Of a DNA stretch of 64,000 nucleotides, positions 8,576-17,146 are shown in pieces. A program made the position numbers and the translations under genes. Positions within the stretch are counted from its first letter, which is position 1; every line of letters begins with the position of its first letter. Origin of the DNA: a virus; the IMG/VR virus record IMGVR_UViG_3300005613_000050, positions 1 through 64,000 of that record, one strand, 5' to 3'. Below the pieces are notes generated by a model. It saw only the letters and a program-made list of their open reading frames with translations, searched no databases and was not told the DNA's origin.

Positions 8576-8818
8576 ATGAATCTTAGGTTCTGCTACTCAA
8601 AAGACGAGTTAGAAATATACTGGATCGTTTGCGCGAATCAGGCTGATTGTGATTCACTATCAAACCTTTATATTCCTAACAAGTTAAACGACACAGGCGA
8701 CCCAGACACATTCGCCGTGACTAATTACATGGATGTTTCTGGTGATGATATTTTCTGCCTTTACGGTTCGCGTACTAAGTATGTTGATGTTCTTGATAGT
8801 GAAATAAAGGAGATATGA
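8576..8818 (+). CDS. Hypothetical neck-region protein (80 aa)
   Basis: Small acidic protein with several cysteines and aromatic residues, unrecognised. AAGGAG lies about eleven bases upstream and the stop codon overlaps the next start (ATGA-type). The tight packing in the structural operon supports a real gene. Confidence 0.6.
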   Translation: MNLRFCYSKDELEIYWIVCANQADCDSLSNLYIPNKLNDTGDPDTFAVTNYMDVSGDDIFCLYGSRTKYVDVLDSEIKEI

Positions 8819-10410
8819 TGGCTTGGAGTTCTGGGTTGCAAACAAACCTTATATCTCTTCACGAGTTTGACACTACAAATGAGACTAATCTTGGGGTGCC
8901 AACTGTAGGCACCTATAACGCGACAAATGTTAACGGTGTTTTATATTCAAAGATAAAGGAGGGCACTGCTTGCCATGTGAACGGTGGATTAACATCATAC
9001 CTTGAGTCAACTACCGCCCCATCTGTTAGTACAAATTTCTCGTTTAGTATGTGGCTTAGACAGACAGCCGGATTATCCGTAACCTACAGCTATATATCAA
9101 AGACTCAAACAAACAAAGAATTCTTGGTTTACTCTGATACTGTAGGAAATTTAATATTTCAACTTTTCTTGGCTGGTGGTCAGGTTGCAGCAGTATCACA
9201 GCCAATAGTACGTAATGCAACATATCATATTGTTGGGACATGGGACTCATCTGTCGGAACGAAATTATATATTAATAACGGAACCCCAGCTGCGACCGCT
9301 TATACTGGTTCGTATAATTCTGGCGTTTCGTCTACGCTCCAAATTGGTGCGCGAAATGGTGGTCAAGTTGGTAACGGGTGGATCGGTCAAGTAGCGTTTT
9401 GGAATAGGACTCTATCTGCTTCAGACGTTGCGGAGCTATACAATAGCGGTACTATGTTGCCGTATGTTGACTCACCTACAGACGATCAAATATTAGAAGC
9501 TGCAGGAGGCAACTACCACGATCCAGAAAATAGCGAAGTCCTAAAGGATGCACGGGTAGGCGTTGCTCCTCGTGTCGGCACGTTTGATGAAGCGGCACGT
9601 AATATCGACCCACTTGAAGAAAATGTTAAAGATGGTACAGCTTATAAGATTCTTAATGCAGATAAAACAGGTTCATTAGCTACAGGGCTTTTAACTCCTG
9701 CATTATCTATTGACGGGAACTTATTAGCAACAATAAGTAACAGCGAAACAGATTATGAGAATCATTTGAGTATACTTAAAGTTAGTAACTCAAAGTGGCA
9801 TACAATCGGTTCGAGAACAGGGGATGGCACCTTACAGATTGCGGGTTTATCGGCAGGTGATTATACTGCTAGGGTAATGTCTATAGGGTCGCCCGGAACT
9901 GTTAGTGATAGCGTTGCATTTAGTGTGTCGGGGGATGCGCTTAATGGCGGCGTTAATGCTAACTGGGGGAGATGGATTTATGCCTCTATATGTAAACATT
10001 TCAATACTCATAGAGGGGATTATACTATGTTTGTTGAAGGCGAGGAGAAGGACATTAGAGGGAATTCATCTTATTTTGAATTACGCGTAGATGGTCCTTA
10101 TTATACGCAAAGCATGCACGGTTTTTGGGATTGTAGAATCGAGATAAACACTGTCTTTACTTTTGCAAATAAAGATAATGTTTTTTATGCTCGTGAGTTT
10201 GCAGATAAGCTAGCATCAATATTTACTACTATTAGTTGTTATCGTTATGGTAATGGTATTTATGATGATGATACACTTTTAGGCTGTTTACAACCTATAG
10301 AAGGGTATAGGGAAAAGTTACAAATTAGTCAGTTTGGTGTTATGCCTAATGCTGAGGTACAGCAAGGCTCGATAGAAAGGCATTACAAGATGGAATTAGC
10401 GGAGGAATAA
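8818..10410 (+). CDS. LamG-like domain fused to tail-completion protein
   Basis: The 530-aa product has two parts. Residues about 10-220 form a concanavalin-like LamG fold (FSMWLRQT, VGTWDSSVGTKLYINNG, IGQVAFWNRTLSASDVAELY), a common glycan-binding module. An Ig-like linker (about 270-370) leads to a C-terminal region that begins WGRWIYASICKHF and precedes the tail tube gene, the slot of the tail terminator. The fusion would place a carbohydrate-binding module at the neck. I chose ATG 8818 over 8815 for ribosome-site spacing. Domain call is good, the tail-terminator role is inferred. Confidence 0.65.
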   Translation: MAWSSGLQTNLISLHEFDTTNETNLGVPTVGTYNATNVNGVLYSKIKEGTACHVNGGLTSYLESTTAPSVSTNFSFSMWLRQTAGLSVTYSYISKTQTNKEFLVYSDTVGNLIFQLFLAGGQVAAVSQPIVRNATYHIVGTWDSSVGTKLYINNGTPAATAYTGSYNSGVSSTLQIGARNGGQVGNGWIGQVAFWNRTLSASDVAELYNSGTMLPYVDSPTDDQILEAAGGNYHDPENSEVLKDARVGVAPRVGTFDEAARNIDPLEENVKDGTAYKILNADKTGSLATGLLTPALSIDGNLLATISNSETDYENHLSILKVSNSKWHTIGSRTGDGTLQIAGLSAGDYTARVMSIGSPGTVSDSVAFSVSGDALNGGVNANWGRWIYASICKHFNTHRGDYTMFVEGEEKDIRGNSSYFELRVDGPYYTQSMHGFWDCRIEINTVFTFANKDNVFYAREFADKLASIFTTISCYRYGNGIYDDDTLLGCLQPIEGYREKLQISQFGVMPNAEVQQGSIERHYKMELAEE

Positions 10411-10411
10411 T

Positions 10412-10918
10412 ATGTATGAAATTAAATGGGTTGGTGCTCAAATTGAAATGAAGAACACCATTTTAAAAATTAAAGATGGTGGAGCAAATGAGTTACAGAT
10501 CAAAATTGGTGAAGGTACTTTAACATATGACGAAAAACGTAACATGGAATATGTTAAAGATCGTGGAGTTTTGGATAGTGTCCGTGAAGGTGATGAAGAA
10601 GCAATGGATGTTTCTTTTGAGTTTGTTTGGGAACAACTCACGGCAGTATCGACTTCTGGTTCTGGTACACCTACAATTGAAGATGCACTTAAACAGCGTG
10701 GTGAAGCTTCTGGTTGGGTGACGACTTCTTCGGATGAGTGTGAGCCTTATGCAGTTGATGTTGAGGTTGTTCATACACCGAACTGTGGGTCTGAATCTGC
10801 AGAAACCATTTTACTTCCTGATTTCCGTTGGACGAGTTTGGCTCATGATCTTAAAGCAGGTACTGTGGCAGTATCTGGTCGGTGTAATGCAAAAGAAGCA
10901 ACTATTACACGTGCATAA
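10412..10918 (+). CDS. Major tail tube protein
   Basis: The 168-aa product is beta-rich with the typical order of siphovirus tube proteins: a strand pair, then GEGTLTYDEKRNMEYV, a flexible loop and a conserved C-terminal LLPDFRWTSLAHDLKAGTVA segment. It lies before the frameshifted chaperones and tape measure. No sheath gene precedes it, which argues for a non-contractile tail. Its start MYEIKWVG resembles the starts of scaffold and coat. Confidence 0.8.
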   Translation: MYEIKWVGAQIEMKNTILKIKDGGANELQIKIGEGTLTYDEKRNMEYVKDRGVLDSVREGDEEAMDVSFEFVWEQLTAVSTSGSGTPTIEDALKQRGEASGWVTTSSDECEPYAVDVEVVHTPNCGSESAETILLPDFRWTSLAHDLKAGTVAVSGRCNAKEATITRA

Positions 10919-10928
10919 TTCTTTTTTG

Positions 10929-10962
10929 TTCCCACCTGAGTTACTAACTCAGGTGGGAAAAC
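10929..10962 (+). terminator. Terminator whose stem centre is the dispersed palindrome
   Basis: Two perfect 15-base arms around one centre base: TTCCCACCT, then GAGTTACTAACTC, then AGGTGGGAA. It follows the tail tube gene. The T tract is poor (AAAACCC after the stem), but CTTTTTTG lies before it, so on the minus strand the hairpin would be followed by A-rich and T-rich sequence too. It is probably a strong mRNA 3' hairpin. Confidence 0.7.
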
Positions 10963-10979
10963 CCTTATGAGGAGTAGAT

Positions 10980-11435
10980 ATGAAAATTGGCGGTAAAGTA
11001 ATTGAAGGTAGTTATGTTGAAATTATTCCTGTAATTCGTGGCGAAGAAGAAATCATTTTTAAAGCACAGCCTGTATGTGACTATGATGATTTCAATAAGG
11101 TTTGTCCAGAACCTACACCCCCTACGACAATGAAGCCCGGTGGCGAACAAGGTATTGATCTTAAGAGTCCTGTTTTCCTGGAGGCAATGAATAAACACGC
11201 GGAGAAAAAAGCTAATTGGATGTTCCTTAAAGCCCTCGAACCTACTGAAATTGAATGGGATACAGTTAATATGGCTGATCCAGATACTTTTGAGAATTGG
11301 GAGAAGGAACTTAAAGGCCTTAAGTTTACTGAGTATCAGATTATTACTCTTAAGAATGGTATTTGGGCGGCTCAAGGTTTAGACACTGATAAGATTAAGG
11401 CGGCAAAAGAAAGTTTTTTAGCTTCCGCTCAGTAA
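10980..11435 (+). CDS. Tail assembly chaperone, short form
   Basis: The 151-aa product is acidic and helical (TEIEWDTVNMADPDTFENWEKEL) and sits between tail tube and tape measure, the place of gpG-like chaperones that coat the tape measure before tail assembly. Near its 3' end is a TTTTTTA heptamer in the right phase for -1 slipping, which makes a second, longer protein. Confidence 0.8.
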   Translation: MKIGGKVIEGSYVEIIPVIRGEEEIIFKAQPVCDYDDFNKVCPEPTPPTTMKPGGEQGIDLKSPVFLEAMNKHAEKKANWMFLKALEPTEIEWDTVNMADPDTFENWEKELKGLKFTEYQIITLKNGIWAAQGLDTDKIKAAKESFLASAQ

Positions 11436-11635
11436 AGGCTGAGCATACAGTAATACCAAAAGGTAGAACAGGTATTTATTTACAATGGAGAGCGTGTGAG
11501 CGTATGGGTGTACGCCCACACGCTGTTAAGGAAAATTGGGAGGATAATAGCGTCTGGGAACAGGCAATGCTGCTTGCATATGAGGAGTTAAGAAGCTATG
11601 AAGATTCGGGTGCAGACACGGCTGAAAGGCGTTAA
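10980..11635 (+). CDS. Tail assembly chaperone, -1 frameshifted long form
   Basis: Ribosomes slipping back one base at 11414-11420 (T TTT TTA) avoid the stop at 11433 and read 72 more codons to the TAA at 11633. I checked the extension codon by codon and it has no stop. It is rich in tryptophan and charged residues (GIYLQWRACERMGVRP), like GT-type extensions. The long form overlaps the start of the next gene by 38 bases. This gpG/gpGT pattern is standard in siphovirus tail modules, so confidence is high though the slip rate is unknown. Confidence 0.85.
11414..11420 (+). promoter_or_regulatory. -1 ribosomal slippery site
   Basis: TTTTTTA, phased T TTT TTA in the short-form frame, fits X XXY YYZ. 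It lies 15 bases before the zero-frame stop. Confidence 0.85.
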
Positions 11636-12107
11636 AATTAAACCCATCAACCTTGATGATATTATGTGGGAAATACTTGACACATCAGCTAAGGTTTTGA
11701 TTACTGAGGTGGCTCATAGAATACCTGTTTGGACGGGTCAAGCCGTTGGTAGTTTACTACCAGCGGCAAGACTCTTAAAGAAAGTTAAAATTGATTTTAG
11801 TCTTTTTCAGCAAAATGGAACCTATGCTAATTCAACTAAGAACTGGCGTACTGGAGCACAACAAGGTGAAGCAGATAGATTTAAGACTGGTAAAAAATAT
11901 ATTTTTAATTTTGACTCTTCACTTATTGACTACATGGTAGAGAACGAACATATAGATCAAGAAGATGTAAATAATAGTTTTCAACGTGAGAGAGCATGGA
12001 GAATATTTGAAGAGATAACCCCTAGTGTGCAAGAATATATAGATGCATTTGTAAAGTGGAAATTTAAAAATGTATTTTCAGGGGCATATGTTGGGAGAGC
12101 ATTATGA
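11598..12107 (+). CDS. Putative tail/neck protein, HK97 gp10-like
   Basis: The 169-aa product has the pattern of gp10-type tail-completion proteins: an N-terminal helix (IMWEILDTSAKVLITEVAHRI), PVWTGQAVGSLLPA, then a beta region and a late FEEITPSVQEYIDAF helix. Its placement after the chaperones instead of before the tube is unusual. It overlaps the frameshifted product at its start and the tape measure at its end (ATGA). Confidence 0.5.
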   Translation: MKIRVQTRLKGVKIKPINLDDIMWEILDTSAKVLITEVAHRIPVWTGQAVGSLLPAARLLKKVKIDFSLFQQNGTYANSTKNWRTGAQQGEADRFKTGKKYIFNFDSSLIDYMVENEHIDQEDVNNSFQRERAWRIFEEITPSVQEYIDAFVKWKFKNVFSGAYVGRAL

Positions 12108-15100
12108 GTGATTTTGGTGGTCGCATTGAATTCCAATTAGGGACATCTATAAAAGATATAGGGGAGTTAAGCGAAGCTCTTAAGTTATTAAATGAAAAAA
12201 TGTCAGAGCTTGTAACTAAATCACAAGCTGTTACTGATGCTTTTAATCAAGCTAAAACAGTTGCTAAACTTGAGAAAACACTTGAGAAATTAGCTAAAGC
12301 CGAAGCTAAAGTGCTTGAAGAACAAAAGAAAACAAGCGCGGCATTGAAAAATGCTAAAGCACTTTATACAGATAAGATTGCATCTGTTAAAAAACTAACT
12401 GATACATATGATGCTACTAATACAAAAATAAAAGAAACCAATACATATCTTTTAGATAATAACAGTGTACTTAAAGAAAACCTTAAAGTCTTAGAAGATG
12501 GTACGACAGAACTTAAAAGCTATAATGTAGCTACAGAGGATCAAGTTCAAGCTAAAAAGAAACTAGAAGCAGCAGAGAAGAAAGCTAATAAAGAGACTCT
12601 AAGTGGTATAAAAGGCATACAGCGTTTAATGTCTTTTACAAATAAATTAGTTAAAGGCGAAAATGAAGCTTCAATACAAAAAATTAAATTAGCTAGAACA
12701 ACAAGAGAACTTAATGCTGCAGAAGATAGCCAAAGTAAACAGTGGGCTACTATGGTTACTCAGGCTAATAAATTAAATAGAGCATACGATCGTGCTGCAA
12801 AAATTAAGGCTAAAGAGCATGATGAAGCTATACGTCTTAATAGGGCTTATGATGCTAATACTCAATTACAAAAGCGTTTAACCTCTAATAAGATTAAAAA
12901 TGTTCAAGTTACTAACTCATATAATGCAGCACTTGGTAAAGAGACAATAACCTATAAAGGTGTAACATCAGCGGGTAAACAGTATGTTGCAACAGTAACT
13001 AAAGTTAATGGTGTTGTTACAAATGTTACATCAAGAACTAAAGATGCTAATGCCCAATTAGATGAACAAAAGAAACGCCTAACTAAATTAACATTATCTT
13101 GGGCGACTTTTGCTCGTATTGCCGCAGTACAACTTATACATCGTGCTATAAGTCGTATTACAATGGAACTTCGTGAAGCAACAATATCAGCTAAAGACTT
13201 CTCTCTACGTATTGCTGAAATCCAAACAATCTCTCAACGTAATCAATTAAGTACAGAAGCATGGGCAGAAGGACTTAAAGAAGTATCTAATAATTTAGGC
13301 ATTGATGTTCTCGATCAAGCTGAAGCAGCTTATCAGGCTTTATCTAACCAGATTACTGAAGGCGCTGAGACCTTTGAGTTTCTAACTCAAGCAAGTAAGT
13401 TCGCTATAACAACAGTATCTTCATCTGCTGACTCAGTTAAACTCTTATCTGCTGCTCTCAATGCTTATGAATTAGGTATTGAAGATACTAATAAGGTCGC
13501 TGCAAACTTCTTTAAGACGATTGAGTTAGGTCGTATACGCTCTTCGGAACTTGCAGATACTTGGGGTAAGGTCGCTGTACCTGCTCGAACACTTAATATT
13601 CGTATGGAAGACGTTAATGCGTCATTAGCATTTATGACAATTAATGGTATTAAAGCTGATGAAGCAATGACTCTACTCCGCAATATTGTTCTTAAGTTAA
13701 TTAAGCCTTCGACTGAGATGAAGAATCTCTTTAAAGAGCTTGGAGTATCTTCTGGCGAAGCCGCTATCGCTACCTATGGTTTTGGCGGTTTTATGGCGGA
13801 GCTTGAGAAACGAACGAAAGGCAGTACCACAGAGCTTGGTAAATTCTTTACTCGTCAGCGAGCATTAACAGGTGCTACACTCTTTGCAGGTAAAGGTTTA
13901 GAGAAATATAATGCAACCCTTAAGGAACTTATAGCAGGGGAAGCTGATTATGCTAAAGCTAATGAGATTGCCTTAAATAATGTGGGTCGTAAATGGGAGA
14001 TCTTAGGTACTAAAACCAAGAACTTCTTTTTAGATTTTGGCGACCTTATTGTCAACAGCACTATTTGGTGGGCAGACTTCTTAGGTGTTTTTGATGATAT
14101 TAAAATAGCACAGGATTTAGAAAAAGAATATGCCATACTCCGTAAAGCAAACCAAAAACTAATAGACTCAAATGCTAAAGTTGTTGACGCTTATATTCGC
14201 GGGCTTAATCTTGAGGTAGCACAAGCAAATATAGCTAATAATAAAATTATCGACGCTAATAAAAAGCGTATTGGTATTCTTAAAAAATCTTTTGATGGTT
14301 ATAAAAGTTATATTGAAGGCGGGTATAAAGCCTTAATCGAGACTACTAAAAATCAAATAAAAAGTTTCGCATCTGAAATTGAAGCTATTGAAGCCGGAGG
14401 TAAGAAGTTTGAGCAGTTCATTAAAAGCATACAGATTAGTACCGAAAAACAAATCTTTGAATTCGAGCTAGAAGATAAATCAGTATCAAGACAAATTGAT
14501 GCAGTAGGCGAGAAATATAGAGAGACAATAGAACGAGCAAGAGCAACAGATTTATTTGATCCCGATACAGCTATACAAGAACTTAATAGAGCTAGAGAGT
14601 TAGCAACTCAAGGTATCAATCTAACACGTCAAGTAAATAAAGAAAACAAGAAGGTTGAAGCTGAACGAACAAAACTTATTAAAGGGCGTAATAAGCTTGA
14701 AGTAGCGAAACAAAAAATTATTGATGCTTATAATCTTAAAATCTTTAATATAGAATCTTACACTACAAAAACAATTAAAGAACGAGCAAAACTAAAAGAA
14801 GATGCTAATAAAGAGCTAGCTAAACAGCTAGAAGATAATAATAACAAGCAAGAAACTTTTGAAAAGAAGTTAGCAGGTATCAAAGCAACAAATATTTCTC
14901 AAGAATTTACTGACTATAAACAAGTTTATGAAGATCTTAATGATGTAATTAAAGGTATACGTGAGCGTCAACAAGAAGCTGAGAAAAAACGTATCGAAGA
15001 ACTTGGAAAATTAAAAGCTGAGCAGATTATTAAATTAGCTAAACTTGAGAAGCAACTTAAAGTAACTGGGGGTTTTGATCTTGATAAACTATTAGCTACT

Positions 15101-16258
15101 GGCGATATTGAGGCAATCAATAAGGGTATTAGTAGTTATCGTATAGAACTTGAAAAACTTACAAGAGCCCAAGAAGCATTAGGTCTTAAAGTTGATACTA
15201 CGGAAATTGAGAAGCAGGCTTTAGCTGTTGAAGAAGCTGGAAAATTAACTATTGCAAATATTCGTAATGAAGAACTAAAGAAAGCCGCAGAAGAAAAAAA
15301 TAAAATCTTAATTGATAGTATACAGAAAACAAAAGAAGCATATGAGCAAGACCAAAATCAATTTTTTAATTACTCAAATGAAATAAGAAAAGCATTTAGG
15401 GAACTTGCAACTGCAGATGTTCCTTCTTCTTTCTTCGATCAAAGTGTCTCAACTGATACACTCAATAACTTGAGATTTTTAGCAGAAGAGCTAGACTATA
15501 TAAGTGAAGATATTAATAAATTCAGTCTCTCTGATATTGAAGGATTTAAAACCAAACTTAGTACCTTAGAGGAAGCACTTAATATAAAAGTAGAGGGTAA
15601 AAAGCTTGCAGAACGGTATCCAGAACTTGCCAAAGCATATGCTAAGGCGATAAATGCACTAAACACTAAAATAGACGGTAAAAACTTAATTGATTTTATT
15701 AAACAAGCTGAAAGAACTAAAACAAAATATGAAGAATTAAAAACTAAAGCAGAAGAGTTTAAAGAAGCACAGAATGGAGTTAATAACTCACAGGAAACTA
15801 ATTTAACTTTAACACAGCAGTTAACTACAGCTACCGATAATTACGCAGAAGCCTTAGAACGTAGAAATAGGGCTATGAAGGATGCAGAAAATATTCGTGC
15901 TTTAATTGATAAAACAGAAGAAGCCAGACAGATAGCACAATGGAATCGCGCTTTCCCTGATGAACCTATACTCAGGGCTAATGGTGGGCGTATTAATGGT
16001 ACTGATACTGTTCCGGCAATGTTGACTCCGGGTGAATTTGTTGTTAATAAACACGCTTCACAGCGGTTTTTAAGTGAGCTTACAGCTATGAACAGTGTTA
16101 GGGGCTATGCAAATGGCGGTATGGTAACAAATAATACTCAGAGTATTGGAGATATTAATGTTAATCTCCAGAGTAGTGGTAACTCTCAGGTTGATGTACG
16201 GCGTATTGCCAGTGGTATTAAACGTGAGATACGTCGAGGTACGATAAGTAATTTTTAG
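12104..16258 (+). CDS. Tail tape measure protein, TP901 type
   Basis: The 1384-aa protein fixes tail length and is ejected with DNA. Residues about 345-600 match the TP901 phage-tail core (AKDFSLRIAEIQTISQR, FFKTIELGRIRSSELADTW, LLRNIVLKLIKPSTEMKNLF). Long lysine- and glutamate-rich coiled coils occupy 1-300 and 680-1270. The C-terminus has the glycine-rich motif seen in many tape measures (GRINGTDTVPAMLTPGEFVV). Copies of the dispersed palindrome are in frame at 12906 (VTNS), 13376 as a variant (EFLTQ) and 15777 (VNNS). No lysozyme domain was seen in it. Confidence 0.9.
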   Translation: MSDFGGRIEFQLGTSIKDIGELSEALKLLNEKMSELVTKSQAVTDAFNQAKTVAKLEKTLEKLAKAEAKVLEEQKKTSAALKNAKALYTDKIASVKKLTDTYDATNTKIKETNTYLLDNNSVLKENLKVLEDGTTELKSYNVATEDQVQAKKKLEAAEKKANKETLSGIKGIQRLMSFTNKLVKGENEASIQKIKLARTTRELNAAEDSQSKQWATMVTQANKLNRAYDRAAKIKAKEHDEAIRLNRAYDANTQLQKRLTSNKIKNVQVTNSYNAALGKETITYKGVTSAGKQYVATVTKVNGVVTNVTSRTKDANAQLDEQKKRLTKLTLSWATFARIAAVQLIHRAISRITMELREATISAKDFSLRIAEIQTISQRNQLSTEAWAEGLKEVSNNLGIDVLDQAEAAYQALSNQITEGAETFEFLTQASKFAITTVSSSADSVKLLSAALNAYELGIEDTNKVAANFFKTIELGRIRSSELADTWGKVAVPARTLNIRMEDVNASLAFMTINGIKADEAMTLLRNIVLKLIKPSTEMKNLFKELGVSSGEAAIATYGFGGFMAELEKRTKGSTTELGKFFTRQRALTGATLFAGKGLEKYNATLKELIAGEADYAKANEIALNNVGRKWEILGTKTKNFFLDFGDLIVNSTIWWADFLGVFDDIKIAQDLEKEYAILRKANQKLIDSNAKVVDAYIRGLNLEVAQANIANNKIIDANKKRIGILKKSFDGYKSYIEGGYKALIETTKNQIKSFASEIEAIEAGGKKFEQFIKSIQISTEKQIFEFELEDKSVSRQIDAVGEKYRETIERARATDLFDPDTAIQELNRARELATQGINLTRQVNKENKKVEAERTKLIKGRNKLEVAKQKIIDAYNLKIFNIESYTTKTIKERAKLKEDANKELAKQLEDNNNKQETFEKKLAGIKATNISQEFTDYKQVYEDLNDVIKGIRERQQEAEKKRIEELGKLKAEQIIKLAKLEKQLKVTGGFDLDKLLATGDIEAINKGISSYRIELEKLTRAQEALGLKVDTTEIEKQALAVEEAGKLTIANIRNEELKKAAEEKNKILIDSIQKTKEAYEQDQNQFFNYSNEIRKAFRELATADVPSSFFDQSVSTDTLNNLRFLAEELDYISEDINKFSLSDIEGFKTKLSTLEEALNIKVEGKKLAERYPELAKAYAKAINALNTKIDGKNLIDFIKQAERTKTKYEELKTKAEEFKEAQNGVNNSQETNLTLTQQLTTATDNYAEALERRNRAMKDAENIRALIDKTEEARQIAQWNRAFPDEPILRANGGRINGTDTVPAMLTPGEFVVNKHASQRFLSELTAMNSVRGYANGGMVTNNTQSIGDINVNLQSSGNSQVDVRRIASGIKREIRRGTISNF

Positions 16259-16263
16259 GATAA

Positions 16264-16292
16264 TTGGCTCCCCTTAATTGGGGAGCCAAATT
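16264..16292 (+). terminator. Hairpin after the tape measure gene
   Basis: TTGGCTCCCC and its exact complement form a 10-bp stem with a 6-base AT loop, followed by ATTT. Probably a partial terminator or processing site, since tail-tip genes continue downstream. Confidence 0.7.
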
Positions 16293-16303
16293 TGGAGAAT
16301 ATT

Positions 16304-16681
16304 ATGGCAGTTACATTTTCTTATCCAGTAACATCGCCAACCTCTACTTTAACTCTAAAGTCCCCTGAACTTGGAGATACATACAGTTTAGATACAGGTG
16401 TTGAGAATAGAGTAAATAGAGGTAATGAGACTTTAGTTGCTTATGATAGTGATTGGGTAAAGACCAGAATAAAAACATTATCCTTTGTAGGTAATAGTGA
16501 CGCTAAGAAAACAGAGTTAGAGACATTTTTATCTACAGTACAAGGATTACAAATAAAATATGTTGACCAGAATAATTATATATGGCACTGTTACATTATA
16601 GATAGTGCTGTTGAGTTAGTAAATCAATATCGTGAGTGTGGGTGGAGATTTACTCTACAGATTACAGGAGAAAGACAATGA
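16304..16681 (+). CDS. Tail protein, first of a tandem paralogous pair
   Basis: The 125-aa product begins AVTFSYPVTSPT, almost the same as the next protein (SITLSYPVTSPT), and both end with a W-F-T-L-Q-x-T-G strand. They look like a duplicated distal-tail beta-sandwich. ATG 16304 was chosen for the GGAG seven bases before it. It overlaps the next gene by four bases. Confidence 0.65.
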   Translation: MAVTFSYPVTSPTSTLTLKSPELGDTYSLDTGVENRVNRGNETLVAYDSDWVKTRIKTLSFVGNSDAKKTELETFLSTVQGLQIKYVDQNNYIWHCYIIDSAVELVNQYRECGWRFTLQITGERQ

Positions 16682-17145
16682 GTATAACATTGAGTTATCC
16701 TGTAACTTCACCTACTAATATAGTTACTATACCAAATCAAAATATGGAGTATACAGAGACTTTTGAACTACCTTTACAGTATGGTAAAAGTATGAACGGT
16801 ACTTTTTATACTTATAAAAAGACTCCAAATAAAAGAACATTTAATTATAGTTTTACTAATGTTAAACAGTCTATACTTGATGATGTTGAAACATTGCTAT
16901 TAGCGTCGATAGGGCAGCAAGTCAGACTAATAGACCAAGATAGTAATAACTGGTCAGTATTGATATTAACAAATCCTTTGGATATTGGCTATGAAAGATA
17001 TTTAAATAGTACATGTAAAGATGCAGGTGGTTTTACCTTACAAATGACTGGGACAAGTATCGCAGTAGTAAGTAATAATCTGCTTCTTGAAACAGGTGAT
17101 TCACTTTTACTTGAGACTGGCGATAACTTACTTTTGGAGGCTTAA
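16678..17145 (+). CDS. Tail protein, second paralog, with LLLETGD repeats
   Basis: The 155-aa product is a relative of the preceding protein, with a beta-rich body. Its C-terminus is a short tandem repeat, LLLETGDSLLLETGDNLLLEA, a pattern often seen at ends of phage tail-tip proteins. The start at ATG 16678 overlaps the upstream stop. Likely at the distal tail. Confidence 0.65.
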   Translation: MSITLSYPVTSPTNIVTIPNQNMEYTETFELPLQYGKSMNGTFYTYKKTPNKRTFNYSFTNVKQSILDDVETLLLASIGQQVRLIDQDSNNWSVLILTNPLDIGYERYLNSTCKDAGGFTLQMTGTSIAVVSNNLLLETGDSLLLETGDNLLLEA

Positions 17146-17146
17146 A

